From NCBI GenBank assembly GCA_905234785.1, contig CAJOIP010000021.1:19299-83298 (forward strand): a stretch of 64,000 nucleotides of DNA. Direction: 5' to 3'. Positions 8,080-16,573 of the stretch are shown here, piece by piece. The DNA comes from an uncultured Eggerthellaceae bacterium (GTDB lineage Bacteria > Actinomycetota > Coriobacteriia > Coriobacteriales > Eggerthellaceae). The notes beneath the pieces were generated by a model. The model had not been told where the DNA came from. It saw only the letters and a program-made list of their open reading frames with translations, and ran no database searches. Position 1 is the first letter of the stretch. Each line of letters starts with the position of its first letter. The position numbers were made by a program, and so were the translations under genes.

Positions 8080-9109
8080 CTATAACAGCAGCGGCCCGCA
8101 GGCCAATGCAACCGTCACGCCGTCTTGGGCTTGCTTGCCCAGCAGCAGCGTGCCGCCATCGGCGCACGCGGCGCGCTCGCACACGTTGCCGACGCCCACC
8201 GTCTTCTCGACGAAATCGGATTGCGCGAAATCGCCCAGAACGGCGGCCAGCTCGTCGGCCGTGTAAAACCTCAAATCCCACCCTTCCGACAGGGCGAGGG
8301 CGCGTATCGCCGGCTCGTCGGCCTTCACGTCGATCGACGCCAAGGTGGAAACAGCCAGCGGAGACACGTGCGCCAGGGCAAGCGCCCTGAACACCGCTTC
8401 GCGCACGGCCTCGGCGGCCGTGCCCCTGCGGCAGCCGACGCCCACGGACGCGCGGCACCAGGTGAAGCGTGCGCGCGAACGGCGCCGACGCCTCGTCGAG
8501 CGTCACGGCGAAGCCGATTTCGGCAGGCCCGTCGGACACGCCGGCGGGAAGCTTCCAATTCATGTCGAAATCGGACCTGAAGCCGACGACGCGCCCTTCG
8601 AGCAGCGCCGCCGAGACTTCCTTGGCGATATCGCGCTCGAGGATGATGAGGCCGTGGCGCACCGCCCACTCATCGACGGCGAACAGGCCGTTCACGTCGG
8701 TGGCGGTGGACACGACGGCCTGGCCGCCCGCTATGTCCGCGACGTCGCGCGCGAGGGCGTTCGCCCCGCCCACATGGCCCGACAGCAGCGGCACGGCGAA
8801 ACGCCCCGCCTCGTCGACGCTGATGACCGCCGGGTCGGTGAACTTGTCCTTCACGTGCGGTGCGATGGCGCGCACGGCGATGCCCGACGCGCCCACGAAC
8901 AAAAGCGCCTCGTCGGCGGCGAAATGCTCGGCAGCCCACGACGACAGGCTGTCGTATGCGTCGATGCCCGCTTCGTCCGCGAACCGCGCAGGCCCGCTTA
9001 CGGAAAACGCCGCATCCGCGTAAGTGGGCAGCGCCGCGAGCTCGCGCGCGAGCTTGGCCGCGAGCTCGCAGCCGGCCTTCGTGAACGCAATGCAGCCAAT
9101 GCTATTCAT
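8080..9109 (-). pseudogene. cbiG: cobalt-precorrin-5A hydrolase CbiG, interrupted by a frameshift
   Basis: CbiG opens the delta-lactone of cobalt-precorrin-5A and releases acetaldehyde. From the ATG at 9109 the frame encodes the N-terminal and middle domains (LLFVGASGIAVRAIAPHVKDK, then VPLLSGHVGGANALA and STATDVNGLFAVDEWA). Near 8448-8455 it slips after the stretch TLHLVPR. The C-terminal domain continues in another frame as VGVGCRRGTAAEAV down to the TAG at 8080-8082. Both parts together are a full-length CbiG. The slip lies in a CGCGCG run, so loss of two bases or gain of one explains it. Either the gene is damaged, the sequence has an error, or slippage restores it. It overlaps cbiF by 8 bases. 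Confidence 0.85.
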
Positions 9110-9860
9110 CGGTGCCTTTGCGGAACATGTGCGTGAACGCGGGGTCGTACAGGCGCGAGCGGTCGTACGCGCCGCCCAAGAACCCGCCGATGGTGATGAG
9201 CGCCGTGTTCTTCACGCCGGCCTCGCGCGCCGTCTCGGCAAGCGTGCCGACCGTGCACGGGAACACCTTCTCGTCAGGCCACGTGGCCTTGTACACGATG
9301 GCCGCGGGCGTGTCGGGTTCGTACGCGCCAGCCAGCAGCTCTTCCTGCGCCTGCTCGAGCAGGCTCGTGGAGAGGAACAGCACCATGGTGCAGCCGTGAC
9401 TCGCCATCGACCGAAGCTTCTCGCCATCAGGCACGGGCGTGCGGCCTTCCATGCGCGTGATGATGACCGACTGAGACACGTTCGGCAGCGTGTATTCCGC
9501 CTTCAATGCCGCCGCCGCGCCGCAAAACGACGAAACGCCCGGCACCACGTCGTAGGCGATGCCCTCTTCGTCGAGCAGGTCCATCTGCTCGCGGTGCGCG
9601 CCGTACAGCGACGGGTCGCCCGTGTGCAGGCGCACCGTCATCTTGCCTGCGGCCTCGGCGGCCTTCATGACCTCGATGACTTCCTCTAACGTCATGTGCG
9701 CCGAGTTGTGGATCTCGCATCCCTCGTGAGCGTACTCGAGCAACGCCGGGTTCACGAGCGAACCAGCGTAAATGATGACGTCGGCCTCTTCGAGCAGCTT
9801 GGCGCCCCGCACCGTGATGAGGTCGGCCGCGCCAGAACCCGCGCCTACGAAATGAATCAT
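9102..9860 (-). CDS. cbiF: cobalt-precorrin-4 C11-methyltransferase
   Basis: SAM-dependent methylation at C11 (CbiF/CobM). The 252-residue protein begins IHFVGAGSGAADLITVRGA and has VRLHTGDPSLYGAHREQM near residue 95 and VVPGVSSFCGAAAALKAEYT near 125, the hallmarks of the precorrin-4 methylases. The start overlaps the cbiD stop by 4 bases and the end overlaps cbiG by 8, in keeping with operon translation. Confidence 0.96.
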   Translation of the reverse strand: MIHFVGAGSGAADLITVRGAKLLEEADVIIYAGSLVNPALLEYAHEGCEIHNSAHMTLEEVIEVMKAAEAAGKMTVRLHTGDPSLYGAHREQMDLLDEEGIAYDVVPGVSSFCGAAAALKAEYTLPNVSQSVIITRMEGRTPVPDGEKLRSMASHGCTMVLFLSTSLLEQAQEELLAGAYEPDTPAAIVYKATWPDEKVFPCTVGTLAETAREAGVKNTALITIGGFLGGAYDRSRLYDPAFTHMFRKGTDE

Positions 9861-11044
9861 GCCAGGTCTTCCTTTCCGTCAACCTGGGACAATGGGGCCT
9901 GCCCCTTTTGTCCCATTTCTTCCAACAACGCGGCCGCGCCCGGGGTATACCCGAGCACGCCGTGAACGTTCGAGAACACGATGGCCTCGACCTGCAGCGC
10001 ACCGGCCACGCGGTGGTTCAGCTTGTCGGCGAGGCTTTCCATGACCGATTGCATCGCCGCCTCTTCTAGCCCGCACGCGATGAGCACGTCGAGCGCCGCA
10101 TCGGTCGTCGCCGCGCCCATGATTTGGCGCACGGCATCTTGCGTGGCGCCGACGAGCGCGGCATGGGCCGCGAGCACCTCGACGCGGCAGTCGGCCACGC
10201 GGGAATGCGTGTTCATGATGCCGCCCGCCACCTTGGCCATCTTGCCGATATGGCCGACGATGAGCACGCGCGCAAAGCCGAGCACGCACGCCGCGTCGAG
10301 CGTGGCGCCGAAGTAGTTCGAGCACGACACCGCCTCGTCCATGTTCAGGCTGAGCTGCCCGCATGCGAAGTCGCGGCCGTAGTTGCCCGGAACGACGAGC
10401 AGGTCGGTCGCTCCGCGCGCCCGCAGCGTCTTCATCTCGAGCTCGATCGAGGAGATGAGCGCGTCTTCGCTCATGGGGCGCACGATTCCCGACGTGCCGA
10501 GGACCGAGATGCCGCCCTCGATGCCAAGCCGCGGGTTGAACGTCTTGGCCGCGAGCTCGACGCCCGCAGGTATGGAAATGGTCACGAGCAGGCCGAGATC
10601 GCCCGCATCGGCACCACCAGCCGCTTCGGCGACCTGCTCGGCGATCATCTTGCGCGGCGTGGAGTTGATAGCCGCAGCGCCGACTGGCTGGTCGAGGCCC
10701 TCGCGCGTCACGCGCCCCACCCCGACGCCTCCGTCGACGTGGATGCCGGGCTCGTCGCAGCGCTCGACGCGCGCGTACACGAGCGCCCCGTTCGTCACGT
10801 CGGGATCGTCGCCTGAATCCTTGCGCACGGCGCATTCGGCCCAACCGTCGCCCGAGTCGTGCTCCTCGATTTCCACCACCACGTCGATGCCCGCGGGCGT
10901 GGAAACCACCACGGCCGGAACCAGTTCGCCGCGCAGCAGAAGCTCGGATGCCGCGCGTGCTGCCGCCGACGCGCAGGTGCCCGTCGTGTAGCCGCAGCGC
11001 ATGCGCTTCGTGCCGACCGTTATGTACTCTTCCAACTGCTTCAT
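9857..11044 (-). CDS. cbiD: cobalt-precorrin-5B C1-methyltransferase
   Basis: Methylates C1 of cobalt-precorrin-5B, the step specific to the anaerobic (early cobalt insertion) route. The ATG at 11042-11044 gives 395 residues starting MKQLEEYITVGTKRM; the longer open frame upstream has no family similarity. The near-N-terminal signature MRCGYTTGTCASAAARAA is diagnostic of CbiD. The gene is first in the operon and overlaps cbiF by 4 bases. I looked upstream for a cobalamin riboswitch and did not find its conserved box. Confidence 0.95.
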   Translation of the reverse strand: MKQLEEYITVGTKRMRCGYTTGTCASAAARAASELLLRGELVPAVVVSTPAGIDVVVEIEEHDSGDGWAECAVRKDSGDDPDVTNGALVYARVERCDEPGIHVDGGVGVGRVTREGLDQPVGAAAINSTPRKMIAEQVAEAAGGADAGDLGLLVTISIPAGVELAAKTFNPRLGIEGGISVLGTSGIVRPMSEDALISSIELEMKTLRARGATDLLVVPGNYGRDFACGQLSLNMDEAVSCSNYFGATLDAACVLGFARVLIVGHIGKMAKVAGGIMNTHSRVADCRVEVLAAHAALVGATQDAVRQIMGAATTDAALDVLIACGLEEAAMQSVMESLADKLNHRVAGALQVEAIVFSNVHGVLGYTPGAAALLEEMGQKGQAPLSQVDGKEDLA

Positions 11045-11221
11045 CTGGGTGCGAATAATTGTAAGCCACGACGAAGCGTTTGCGGAGCTGGCCGCGCGAA
11101 TCGTGCGCATCGACGATAAACCGATGCGTCAATCAGGCCAGGCCAGGCTGACGCGCTTCCAATAACGTTAGCCTAGAGGGGCCTGTCTTCTTTGCATCGG
11201 TCAACCCGAATTGCCTTTTCA

Positions 11222-11300
11222 GCTTACACACGGAGGCCATATCGCTGCATCATGACGATGATTTCCAGTTTCGTGCAGCCATATGAGGTCCGTGTGTAGG
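11222..11300. repeat. inverted repeat with about 27-bp arms
   Basis: The left arm (TACACACGGAGGCCATAT, then CGCTGCA) and the right arm (TGCAGCCATATGAGG, then TCCGTGTGTA) pair with few mismatches around a 24-base loop. A second hairpin based on TACGATG/CATCGTA follows at about 11331-11352. The CATATCGCTGC motif recurs at about 11373. Confidence 0.7.
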
Positions 11301-11466
11301 TTATCGACCGCGCACGTAGGAATACGATGCACGTGTACATCGTATCCATGCACGGCGATACACATAGACCCCATATCGCTGCGCGAAATCGAGAAAAAGC
11401 TGCAATGTGAAGCAAATGCCGGGCGATGTCGTCGGCGTAGGATTCGAACGCGGCGAGGAAGAGCAT
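11224..11466 (-). CDS. short orphan open frame, possibly a truncated gene
   Basis: The ATG at 11464-11466 has AGGAG 8-9 bases upstream. The first 18 or so codons (MLFLAAFESYADDIARHLL) use GC-rich third positions like real genes here. The rest of the 80 codons runs through the inverted-repeat region and loses that bias. I do not recognise the product. It may be the 5' remnant of a gene cut by a palindromic element, or no gene at all. Confidence 0.25.
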   Translation of the reverse strand: MLFLAAFESYADDIARHLLHIAAFSRFRAAIWGLCVSPCMDTMYTCIVFLRARSITYTRTSYGCTKLEIIVMMQRYGLRV

Positions 11467-11570
11467 GCGCAAGAACTCCTCTCGTGCGCTTCAGCCGAAT
11501 CGCGCCATGCCCGCTCGTGCTACAATCCACCCACTGCGCCCTTTCGCCCATCCGACCTCGGAAGGTTTCC

Positions 11571-12554
11571 TTGAAAGCCAAAGGCCCGATACTGCTGCTC
11601 ATCACCGCCATGCTGTGGGGCATGGCGTTCGTCGCGCAGACATCGGCGGCGGAAAGCGTCGGGCCGTTCACGTTCAACGCCTCGCGCAACCTCATCGGCG
11701 CGTTGTTCTTAACCGGGGTGATTGCGTTTCGCAAGCGGACGGGGCAAGATGCGCCGCCCGTCGACAACGCCTCCTTGCCCGACGCGCGCGACGCCGCAGG
11801 CGAACAGGCTGAAGCCAAAGGGACGTACACAAGGCGCACGCTGATCGTCGCGGGCGTCATGTGCGGCATCGCCCTCTGCACCGCGTCGCTGTTGCAGCAG
11901 GCCGGCATTACATCGTACCCACCCGAGGCGGCGGCTTCGTCGCGGTCCGGGTTCGTCACGGCGACCTACATGGTGATGGTGGCCGTCATGATGATCGGAA
12001 TGGGAAAACGGCCGCACATTGTCGTATTCGCGGCCGTCGTGGTCGCGCTCGTCGGAATGTATTTGCTCTGCGTGCCCGACGGGCTCGGGAGCGTATACCT
12101 AGGCGACTGGCTCGTTCTGGCTTCGGCATTCGGATACGCGGTCCACATCCTGATAATCGACCGGTTCACGCAGGTGGATGGCGTGCGCCTCTCGTGCGTG
12201 CAGCTCATGGTGTCGTGCGCGATCTCGCTGGTCGGCGCGCTTGTGTTCGAACATCCTGAGCCTGCCGCCATCCTCGCCGCGCTCGTGCCGATCCTGTACG
12301 CGGGCATCTGCTCCGACGGCATCGCCTACACGCTGCAGATCATCGCGCAGAAGACGACCGACGCCACCGTGGCCTCCATCATCATGAGCCTGGAATCGGT
12401 GTTCGCCGCGCTCGGCGGCTGGCTGATCCTCTCGGAGAGCCTGACGCCCGTCGAGCTTGGCGGATGCGCGCTCGTCTTCGCAGCCGTGCTCCTCTCGCAG
12501 GTCCCCGACTTCATCGAGGCGAAGCGCGGAGACGGCGATGCGGCAGCGTCTTAG
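11571..12554 (+). CDS. EamA-family (DMT superfamily) transporter
   Basis: Membrane transporter for small metabolites, substrate unknown. The chosen start is the TTG at 11571, 5 bases after GGAAGG. It gives 327 residues and places the first membrane segment (GPILLLITAMLWGMAFVAQT) at the N-terminus as in the family. The longer upstream frame is Arg/Cys-rich and unlike protein. About ten hydrophobic segments form two EamA halves; the second half ends IMSLESVFAALGGWLILSE, the usual glycine-rich end segment. A charged insertion of about 35 residues (near 55-90) lies between early helices. TACAAT at 11521-11526 is a possible -10 box. It converges with the flavodoxin gene. Confidence 0.88.
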   Translation: MKAKGPILLLITAMLWGMAFVAQTSAAESVGPFTFNASRNLIGALFLTGVIAFRKRTGQDAPPVDNASLPDARDAAGEQAEAKGTYTRRTLIVAGVMCGIALCTASLLQQAGITSYPPEAAASSRSGFVTATYMVMVAVMMIGMGKRPHIVVFAAVVVALVGMYLLCVPDGLGSVYLGDWLVLASAFGYAVHILIIDRFTQVDGVRLSCVQLMVSCAISLVGALVFEHPEPAAILAALVPILYAGICSDGIAYTLQIIAQKTTDATVASIIMSLESVFAALGGWLILSESLTPVELGGCALVFAAVLLSQVPDFIEAKRGDGDAAAS

Positions 12555-12624
12555 GGATAGGCGCGCATGCAACGGCCGAACGCCGCGCGCTTCCCGCTGT
12601 TCAACGGAATTGCAGGCCCGCGCC

Positions 12625-13134
12625 TTAGCCCCTGAAACGCTTCGCGATCATGACGCCCAGGGCGACGAAGGCGGAGACGATGACGGCAGACGAAATCGCC
12701 TCGGCGACGATCGCCTGCCTGTCGGCGACGGCCGTGTCGCCCACTTTGGGCCCGACCTCGCCGAACACGCGGGCAGACGGCTTGCTGCGGCCGATTTGCG
12801 TCATGTGGGCCCAAAAGTGGTTCGACGTAACCGGGATGCCCTTCGCCTTCAGGATCTTACGCAGCGCCAGCACGGTGCGGCGCGACCAGTTCGACGTGCT
12901 GAACAGCACGACGCGCCCGACCTTGTCCGGCGCGAGGCGCTCGGCGTATTCCCGAAGTTCGGGCGCCATGATGTTGGCATAGGGCGCACCGCCTAAGAAC
13001 AGCACGTCCACATGCTCGGGAAGTTCGGGCTCGTCGACGATCGAGACGGCCTTCACGCCCGCGCCGGCTGCGATTTCCTCCGCGATGGCCTTGGTGTTGC
13101 CGAGCACCGAAAAGTACCTGACTGCGATTTCCAT
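12625..13134 (-). CDS. flavodoxin-like protein with C-terminal membrane anchor
   Basis: The N-terminus MEIAVRYFSVLGNTKAIAEE matches the FMN phosphate loop of flavodoxins, and the later segment VVLFSTSNWSRRTV sits where flavodoxins hold a second FMN loop. The start at 13134 is supported by AAGGGG five bases upstream. Of about 169 residues, the last 30 or so form a hydrophobic helix (AVIVSAFVALGVMIAK) followed by RFRG, suggesting anchoring with the flavin domain in the cytosol. It probably carries electrons to a membrane partner, which I cannot identify. It stands alone between the convergent DMT gene and the MFS gene. Confidence 0.75.
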   Translation of the reverse strand: MEIAVRYFSVLGNTKAIAEEIAAGAGVKAVSIVDEPELPEHVDVLFLGGAPYANIMAPELREYAERLAPDKVGRVVLFSTSNWSRRTVLALRKILKAKGIPVTSNHFWAHMTQIGRSKPSARVFGEVGPKVGDTAVADRQAIVAEAISSAVIVSAFVALGVMIAKRFRG

Positions 13135-13221
13135 GGCAAACCCCTTATCGTTGCGGTATTTGCTCATAGTGTACCGCAGCGGGGCAACAGTGCCGAGAAC
13201 CAGGGCTCCTGCACCCGGACG

Positions 13222-14451
13222 CTACCCTTTAACGCCCTTAAGCGGTGCGGACGAGCGCAGCAGGGCGGCCCAGCCGACGAGCGCGAAGGCCATGCCGCCG
13301 GCCATGAGCCAGGCGACTGCCGAAATGTAGTCGGAAAACACCGGAGCCACCACGGCGAACATGCCGATGACCCCCATGAACGTGCGCGTGAAGTTGATGA
13401 GCGCCGATGCGGACCCGGTGTCGTTTTCCTGCTGGGACAGCAGCACGTTCACCGCATAGGGGCGCACGGACGACTCGAAGAACGCAAAGGCCGTGAACAG
13501 CGCGCAGAACACGAACGCGCCTGCGGAGCCGAGCACGAGCTCCCCCGCTCCGATTGCCAGCGACGCGATGATGGCGATTGTCGTGAACTTCCGTTTCGTC
13601 ATGACACGCGAGATGCGCAGCCATGCCACGGGGCCGATAGCACACGTAAGCGCCGCCACCGCGAAGAACAGGCTGTAGCCAATGGGAGGGAACCCGAAGT
13701 ACTCGATGTAGATGTACGAGCCGACCGAAACGTACCCCATGTAGCCGAGCTCCCACGCGCTCGTGATGAGCAAAAACGCCGTGAACCCGGGGTTACGCGC
13801 CACAACGCCCAGATGCCCGAGCGTCGCGAACACGCCCACGCCAAGGCGCTTTTCGACTGGCAGCGTCTCATGGAAGAGCAGCGCCATGACGAGCTCTGCG
13901 GCGGATATGAGCGCGAGCGTCCAGAACGTGCCGCGCCAGTCGGTGATGGCCAGGATGCCCGCGCCGATGATGGGCGCCGCAACCGGCCCGATGACGAACA
14001 TCACCTGGATGATGGCGAGCATCCTCTCGCGCATGTCCTCGCGCACGGCATCCTTCACGACCGCCGTGCACACCGCGCTCATGGCGCCTGAGCCGAGCGC
14101 CTGCACCACGCGTGCGGCAACGAGCATCCATATGCTTGCAGACAGAGCGCACGCCATGCTTGATGCGCAGTACGCTGCGATGCCCGCCACGAGCACCGGC
14201 TTGCGCCCGTACTTGTCGGAAAGCGGCCCGAAGATGAGCAGCCCCACGGCGAGGAACAGGTAGTAGCCCACGAGCGTGAGGTTCACGATCTCGTCGGTCG
14301 TCGAGAAGTACTCCGCCATGCCGGGAACTGCTGGCGTGTACATGTCGAGGGAAAGCGGCGCTACGAGCGAGCCCATGACGAGCAGCACGAGCAGGCCTGC
14401 AACGCCCAGCCGCGGCTGCGGCTCGACCAGCCACTCGTCCATCTTCCCCAC
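13222..14451 (-). CDS. MFS drug-resistance transporter (Bcr/CflA type)
   Basis: Proton-driven efflux pump of the major facilitator superfamily, 12 predicted membrane segments, about 409 residues. Motif A between helices 2 and 3 reads FGPLSDKYGRKPVLV, and the helix-1 region has SLDMYTPAVPGMAEYF, typical of Bcr/CflA. I prefer the GTG at 14449-14451 because GGAGG lies 7 bases upstream; the ATG at 14440-14442 is the alternative. The drug or metabolite exported cannot be deduced. Confidence 0.88.
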   Translation of the reverse strand: MGKMDEWLVEPQPRLGVAGLLVLLVMGSLVAPLSLDMYTPAVPGMAEYFSTTDEIVNLTLVGYYLFLAVGLLIFGPLSDKYGRKPVLVAGIAAYCASSMACALSASIWMLVAARVVQALGSGAMSAVCTAVVKDAVREDMRERMLAIIQVMFVIGPVAAPIIGAGILAITDWRGTFWTLALISAAELVMALLFHETLPVEKRLGVGVFATLGHLGVVARNPGFTAFLLITSAWELGYMGYVSVGSYIYIEYFGFPPIGYSLFFAVAALTCAIGPVAWLRISRVMTKRKFTTIAIIASLAIGAGELVLGSAGAFVFCALFTAFAFFESSVRPYAVNVLLSQQENDTGSASALINFTRTFMGVIGMFAVVAPVFSDYISAVAWLMAGGMAFALVGWAALLRSSAPLKGVKG

Positions 14452-14761
14452 TTCGTCCCCTCCTTCTGCTCCCCCGAAAGCAGCACCAGCTATTCTGCCA
14501 TGAAAGAACCTGGTCAACAAGGTGTTTTGCGCAGTGAAGATTCACGGGAAGCTGGCTTTGCGCAGCCGTGGTGCGCTACCGGGGTTGAAGCGCAACGGAT
14601 GCGTCATGCAATTCGACAAGGTTGCACCGTTCTCGCTCGTTTCCGCAATTATTGGTGTATGTTGTCATGGATGGCAAAACGGGCGTCGGAGAACCGCGAG
14701 CTCGGCGCGCGTTTGCTTTCAGCCAATTGGATGAAGCGTTTGGAACAGCAAGGAGGCAAGC
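14452..14761. other. 310-bp divergent intergenic region
   Basis: It lies between the MFS gene (minus) and the hydroxyacyl-CoA dehydrogenase gene (plus). It must hold two promoters, but I see no convincing -35/-10 pair, repeat or RNA structure. A strong ribosome site (AAGGAGG) precedes the downstream ATG at 14762. Confidence 0.4.
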
Positions 14762-15697
14762 ATGACCATCAAGAAGGTGACCGTTGCAGGTGGCGGCGTT
14801 TTGGGAAGCCAGATCGCGCTTCAAAGCGCGTATTGCGGCTTCGACGTGACCATCTGGCTGCGCAGCGAAGGCTCGATCGAGCGTTGCGCCCCGAAGCTCG
14901 ACCGCTTCGCCGGCATCTACGAGGCCACGTTGCAGGCGACCAAGGCCAACCCGGCGGCTCGCGCCCGCGGCCTTTCCGACGAGGGCGCCACGGCCGAAGA
15001 GCTCGACGCGTTGTGCGCGAAGGTGGCCCCGGCCCGCGCCGGCATTAAGCTGACGTGCGACTGGGACGAGGCGTTTGGCGACGCCGACCTGGTCATCGAG
15101 GCCGTAGCCGAAGACCCCGCGCAGAAAGTCGAGTTCTACACCGAGCTGCAAAAGCACATCCCCGAGAAGACCATCTTGGTGACGAACTCCTCCACCCTGC
15201 TGCCGAGCCAGTTCGCCGAGGCCACCGGCCGCCCCGCGAAGTTCCTGGCGCTTCACTTCGCCAACAACATCTGGATGGGCAACACCGCCGAGGTCATGGG
15301 CCATGCCGGCACCGACCAGCAGTACTACGACCAGATCGTCAAGTTCGCCGAGGACATCCGCATGGTGCCGCTGTGCCTGAAGAAGGAGCAGCCCGGTTAC
15401 ATCCTGAACTCCATGCTCGTACCGTTCCTGTCCGCCGCCGAGGCGCTCTACGCCAACGACGTGGCCGACCCCGAGACCATCGACAAGACCTGGACGCTCG
15501 CGACCGGCGCGCCGAACGGCCCGTTCCGCATCCTGGACGTCGTGGGCCTGGTGACGGCGTACAACATCGTGAGCATGAACCCCGAGGCCGCCGACCCGAA
15601 CTCGACGCCCGGCAAGATCTGCGCCAAGCTGAAGGAGAAGATCGACGCCGGCAAGACCGGCATCAACGCCGGCGAGGGCTTCTACAAGTACAACTAA
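14762..15697 (+). CDS. 3-hydroxyacyl-CoA dehydrogenase family protein
   Basis: NAD-dependent oxidation of a 3-hydroxyacyl-CoA or a related hydroxy acid. The 311-residue protein has the NAD loop VAGGGVLGSQIALQSA at residues 8-23 and the family segment DLVIEAVAED near 110. LVTNSSTLLPSQ then LALHFANNIW provide the catalytic Ser/His region, and a C-terminal helical domain starts with GYILNSMLVPF. AAGGAGG lies 7 bases before the ATG. No thiolase or enoyl-CoA hydratase lies nearby, so a complete beta-oxidation role is not indicated. The substrate is open. Confidence 0.88.
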   Translation: MTIKKVTVAGGGVLGSQIALQSAYCGFDVTIWLRSEGSIERCAPKLDRFAGIYEATLQATKANPAARARGLSDEGATAEELDALCAKVAPARAGIKLTCDWDEAFGDADLVIEAVAEDPAQKVEFYTELQKHIPEKTILVTNSSTLLPSQFAEATGRPAKFLALHFANNIWMGNTAEVMGHAGTDQQYYDQIVKFAEDIRMVPLCLKKEQPGYILNSMLVPFLSAAEALYANDVADPETIDKTWTLATGAPNGPFRILDVVGLVTAYNIVSMNPEAADPNSTPGKICAKLKEKIDAGKTGINAGEGFYKYN

Positions 15698-15730
15698 CAC
15701 CCGGTGAAACCCCGCCCAGGAGTGGTTGGC

Positions 15731-15808
15731 ATGAACAGTGCGGAATTACGCGAACGGCTTCGCGAGCACGTGCTCACGAGCCCCGATAACGCGATTCAGC
15801 CAGAATGA
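15731..15808 (+). other. N-terminal piece of the iron-sulfur protein, ended by an in-frame TGA
   Basis: The ATG at 15731 has AGGAG 8 bases upstream and opens 25 codons (ending NAIQPE) that stop at the TGA at 15806-15808. The next codon continues in the same frame without any further stop into the iron-sulfur protein. The ribosome site belongs to this upstream ATG, whereas the first ATG after the stop (15833) has none. The simplest view is one gene with a TGA replacing a sense codon. Confidence 0.65.
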
Positions 15809-15832
15809 GCCCTGAGCAAGGACATCGTCGGC

Positions 15833-16573
15833 ATGCGCATGTGGGACGCCCCGCTTGTGGGCGTGGCGCGTGCCGACGACCCCCTCTTCGAGACCATTCG
15901 CGCCACCGACCACATCCTGGGCGACACCTTCCGCCTCCCCGGCGATTGGCTGCCCGGGGCGAAAAGCGTCATCTCCATTTTCTACCCGCACACGAAAGAC
16001 GTGCGTCGCAGCAACTGGGAGAACCTGGGCGTTCCGTCCGGCCCTTGGCTGCACGGACGCATCGAAGGGCACGACTTCATACATGCGACAGACCGCATGG
16101 TGGCGGGATGGCTTCAGGAAGAGGGACATGCCACTTGCATACCCGCGCTCGAGCCGTCCCTGGTCATCAACAAACGCGAGCCGGAGGATGCCGTTGGGCG
16201 CCCGATGTTCACCAGCAGCTGGTCGGAGCGCCACGTCGCATTCACATGCGGGCTCGGAACGTTCGGCTTGACCGCGCATCTCATTACGGAAGCGGGCAAA
16301 TCGGGGCGTTTCGGAAGCATCATCACGACGGCCGAGCTCGAGCCAACCGAGCGGCCGTACGGCGAAGACCCGTACGCGTACTGCATCCGCTGCGGAGCAT
16401 GCACGACGCGCTGCCCGGTTGATGCCCTTTCACTCGAGCACGGCAAGGACTTCCAAACGTGCTGGGTTTACCTGGAAGAGTCGAAGATCCGATTCAAGCC
16501 CCGCTACGGCTGCGGGAAGTGCCAGCTGCAAGTGCCGTGCGAAACGCGCATCCCCGCCGCTTCGGCCCTATAA
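15833..16573 (+). CDS. 4Fe-4S binding protein, epoxyqueuosine-reductase-like family
   Basis: About 246 residues from the ATG at 15833. The same frame continues upstream to 15731 across a single TGA, so the native protein was probably about 280 residues. The segments PLVGVARADDPLFE, WLPGAKSVISIF and CGLGTFGLTAHLITEAG, then the ferredoxin motif CIRCGACTTRCPVDAL, are those of the QueG-like iron-sulfur proteins found in anaerobes, whose role is unknown. A further Cys cluster (YGCGKCQLQVPCE) lies at the C-terminus. Whether an intact product is made depends on the TGA. Confidence 0.7.
   Translation: MRMWDAPLVGVARADDPLFETIRATDHILGDTFRLPGDWLPGAKSVISIFYPHTKDVRRSNWENLGVPSGPWLHGRIEGHDFIHATDRMVAGWLQEEGHATCIPALEPSLVINKREPEDAVGRPMFTSSWSERHVAFTCGLGTFGLTAHLITEAGKSGRFGSIITTAELEPTERPYGEDPYAYCIRCGACTTRCPVDALSLEHGKDFQTCWVYLEESKIRFKPRYGCGKCQLQVPCETRIPAASAL

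Larger units (their letters stand above)
11045..11570. other. 526-bp divergent intergenic region with nested inverted repeats
   Basis: This stretch lies between cbiD (minus) and the DMT transporter gene (plus). It is less GC-rich than its neighbours. It contains two stacked inverted repeats (11222-11300 and about 11310-11370), three copies of a CATATCGCTGC-like motif in both orientations, and a short minus-strand open frame with a good ribosome site. No RNA family or conserved gene was recognised. Confidence 0.5.

Noticed and set aside
11045..11220. Cobalamin riboswitch directly upstream of cbiD.
   Set aside because: No B12-box sequence or matching helices found on the minus strand.
11440..11470. 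GTTCGAATCC on the minus strand, resembling a tRNA T-loop.
   Set aside because: No acceptor stem, anticodon arm or D-loop could be placed around it, and it lies in a frame behind a good ribosome site.
15806..15808. Selenocysteine at the in-frame TGA of the iron-sulfur protein gene.
   Set aside because: No convincing SECIS-like hairpin was seen just downstream, and the position is not a known catalytic site, so I report only the TGA itself.
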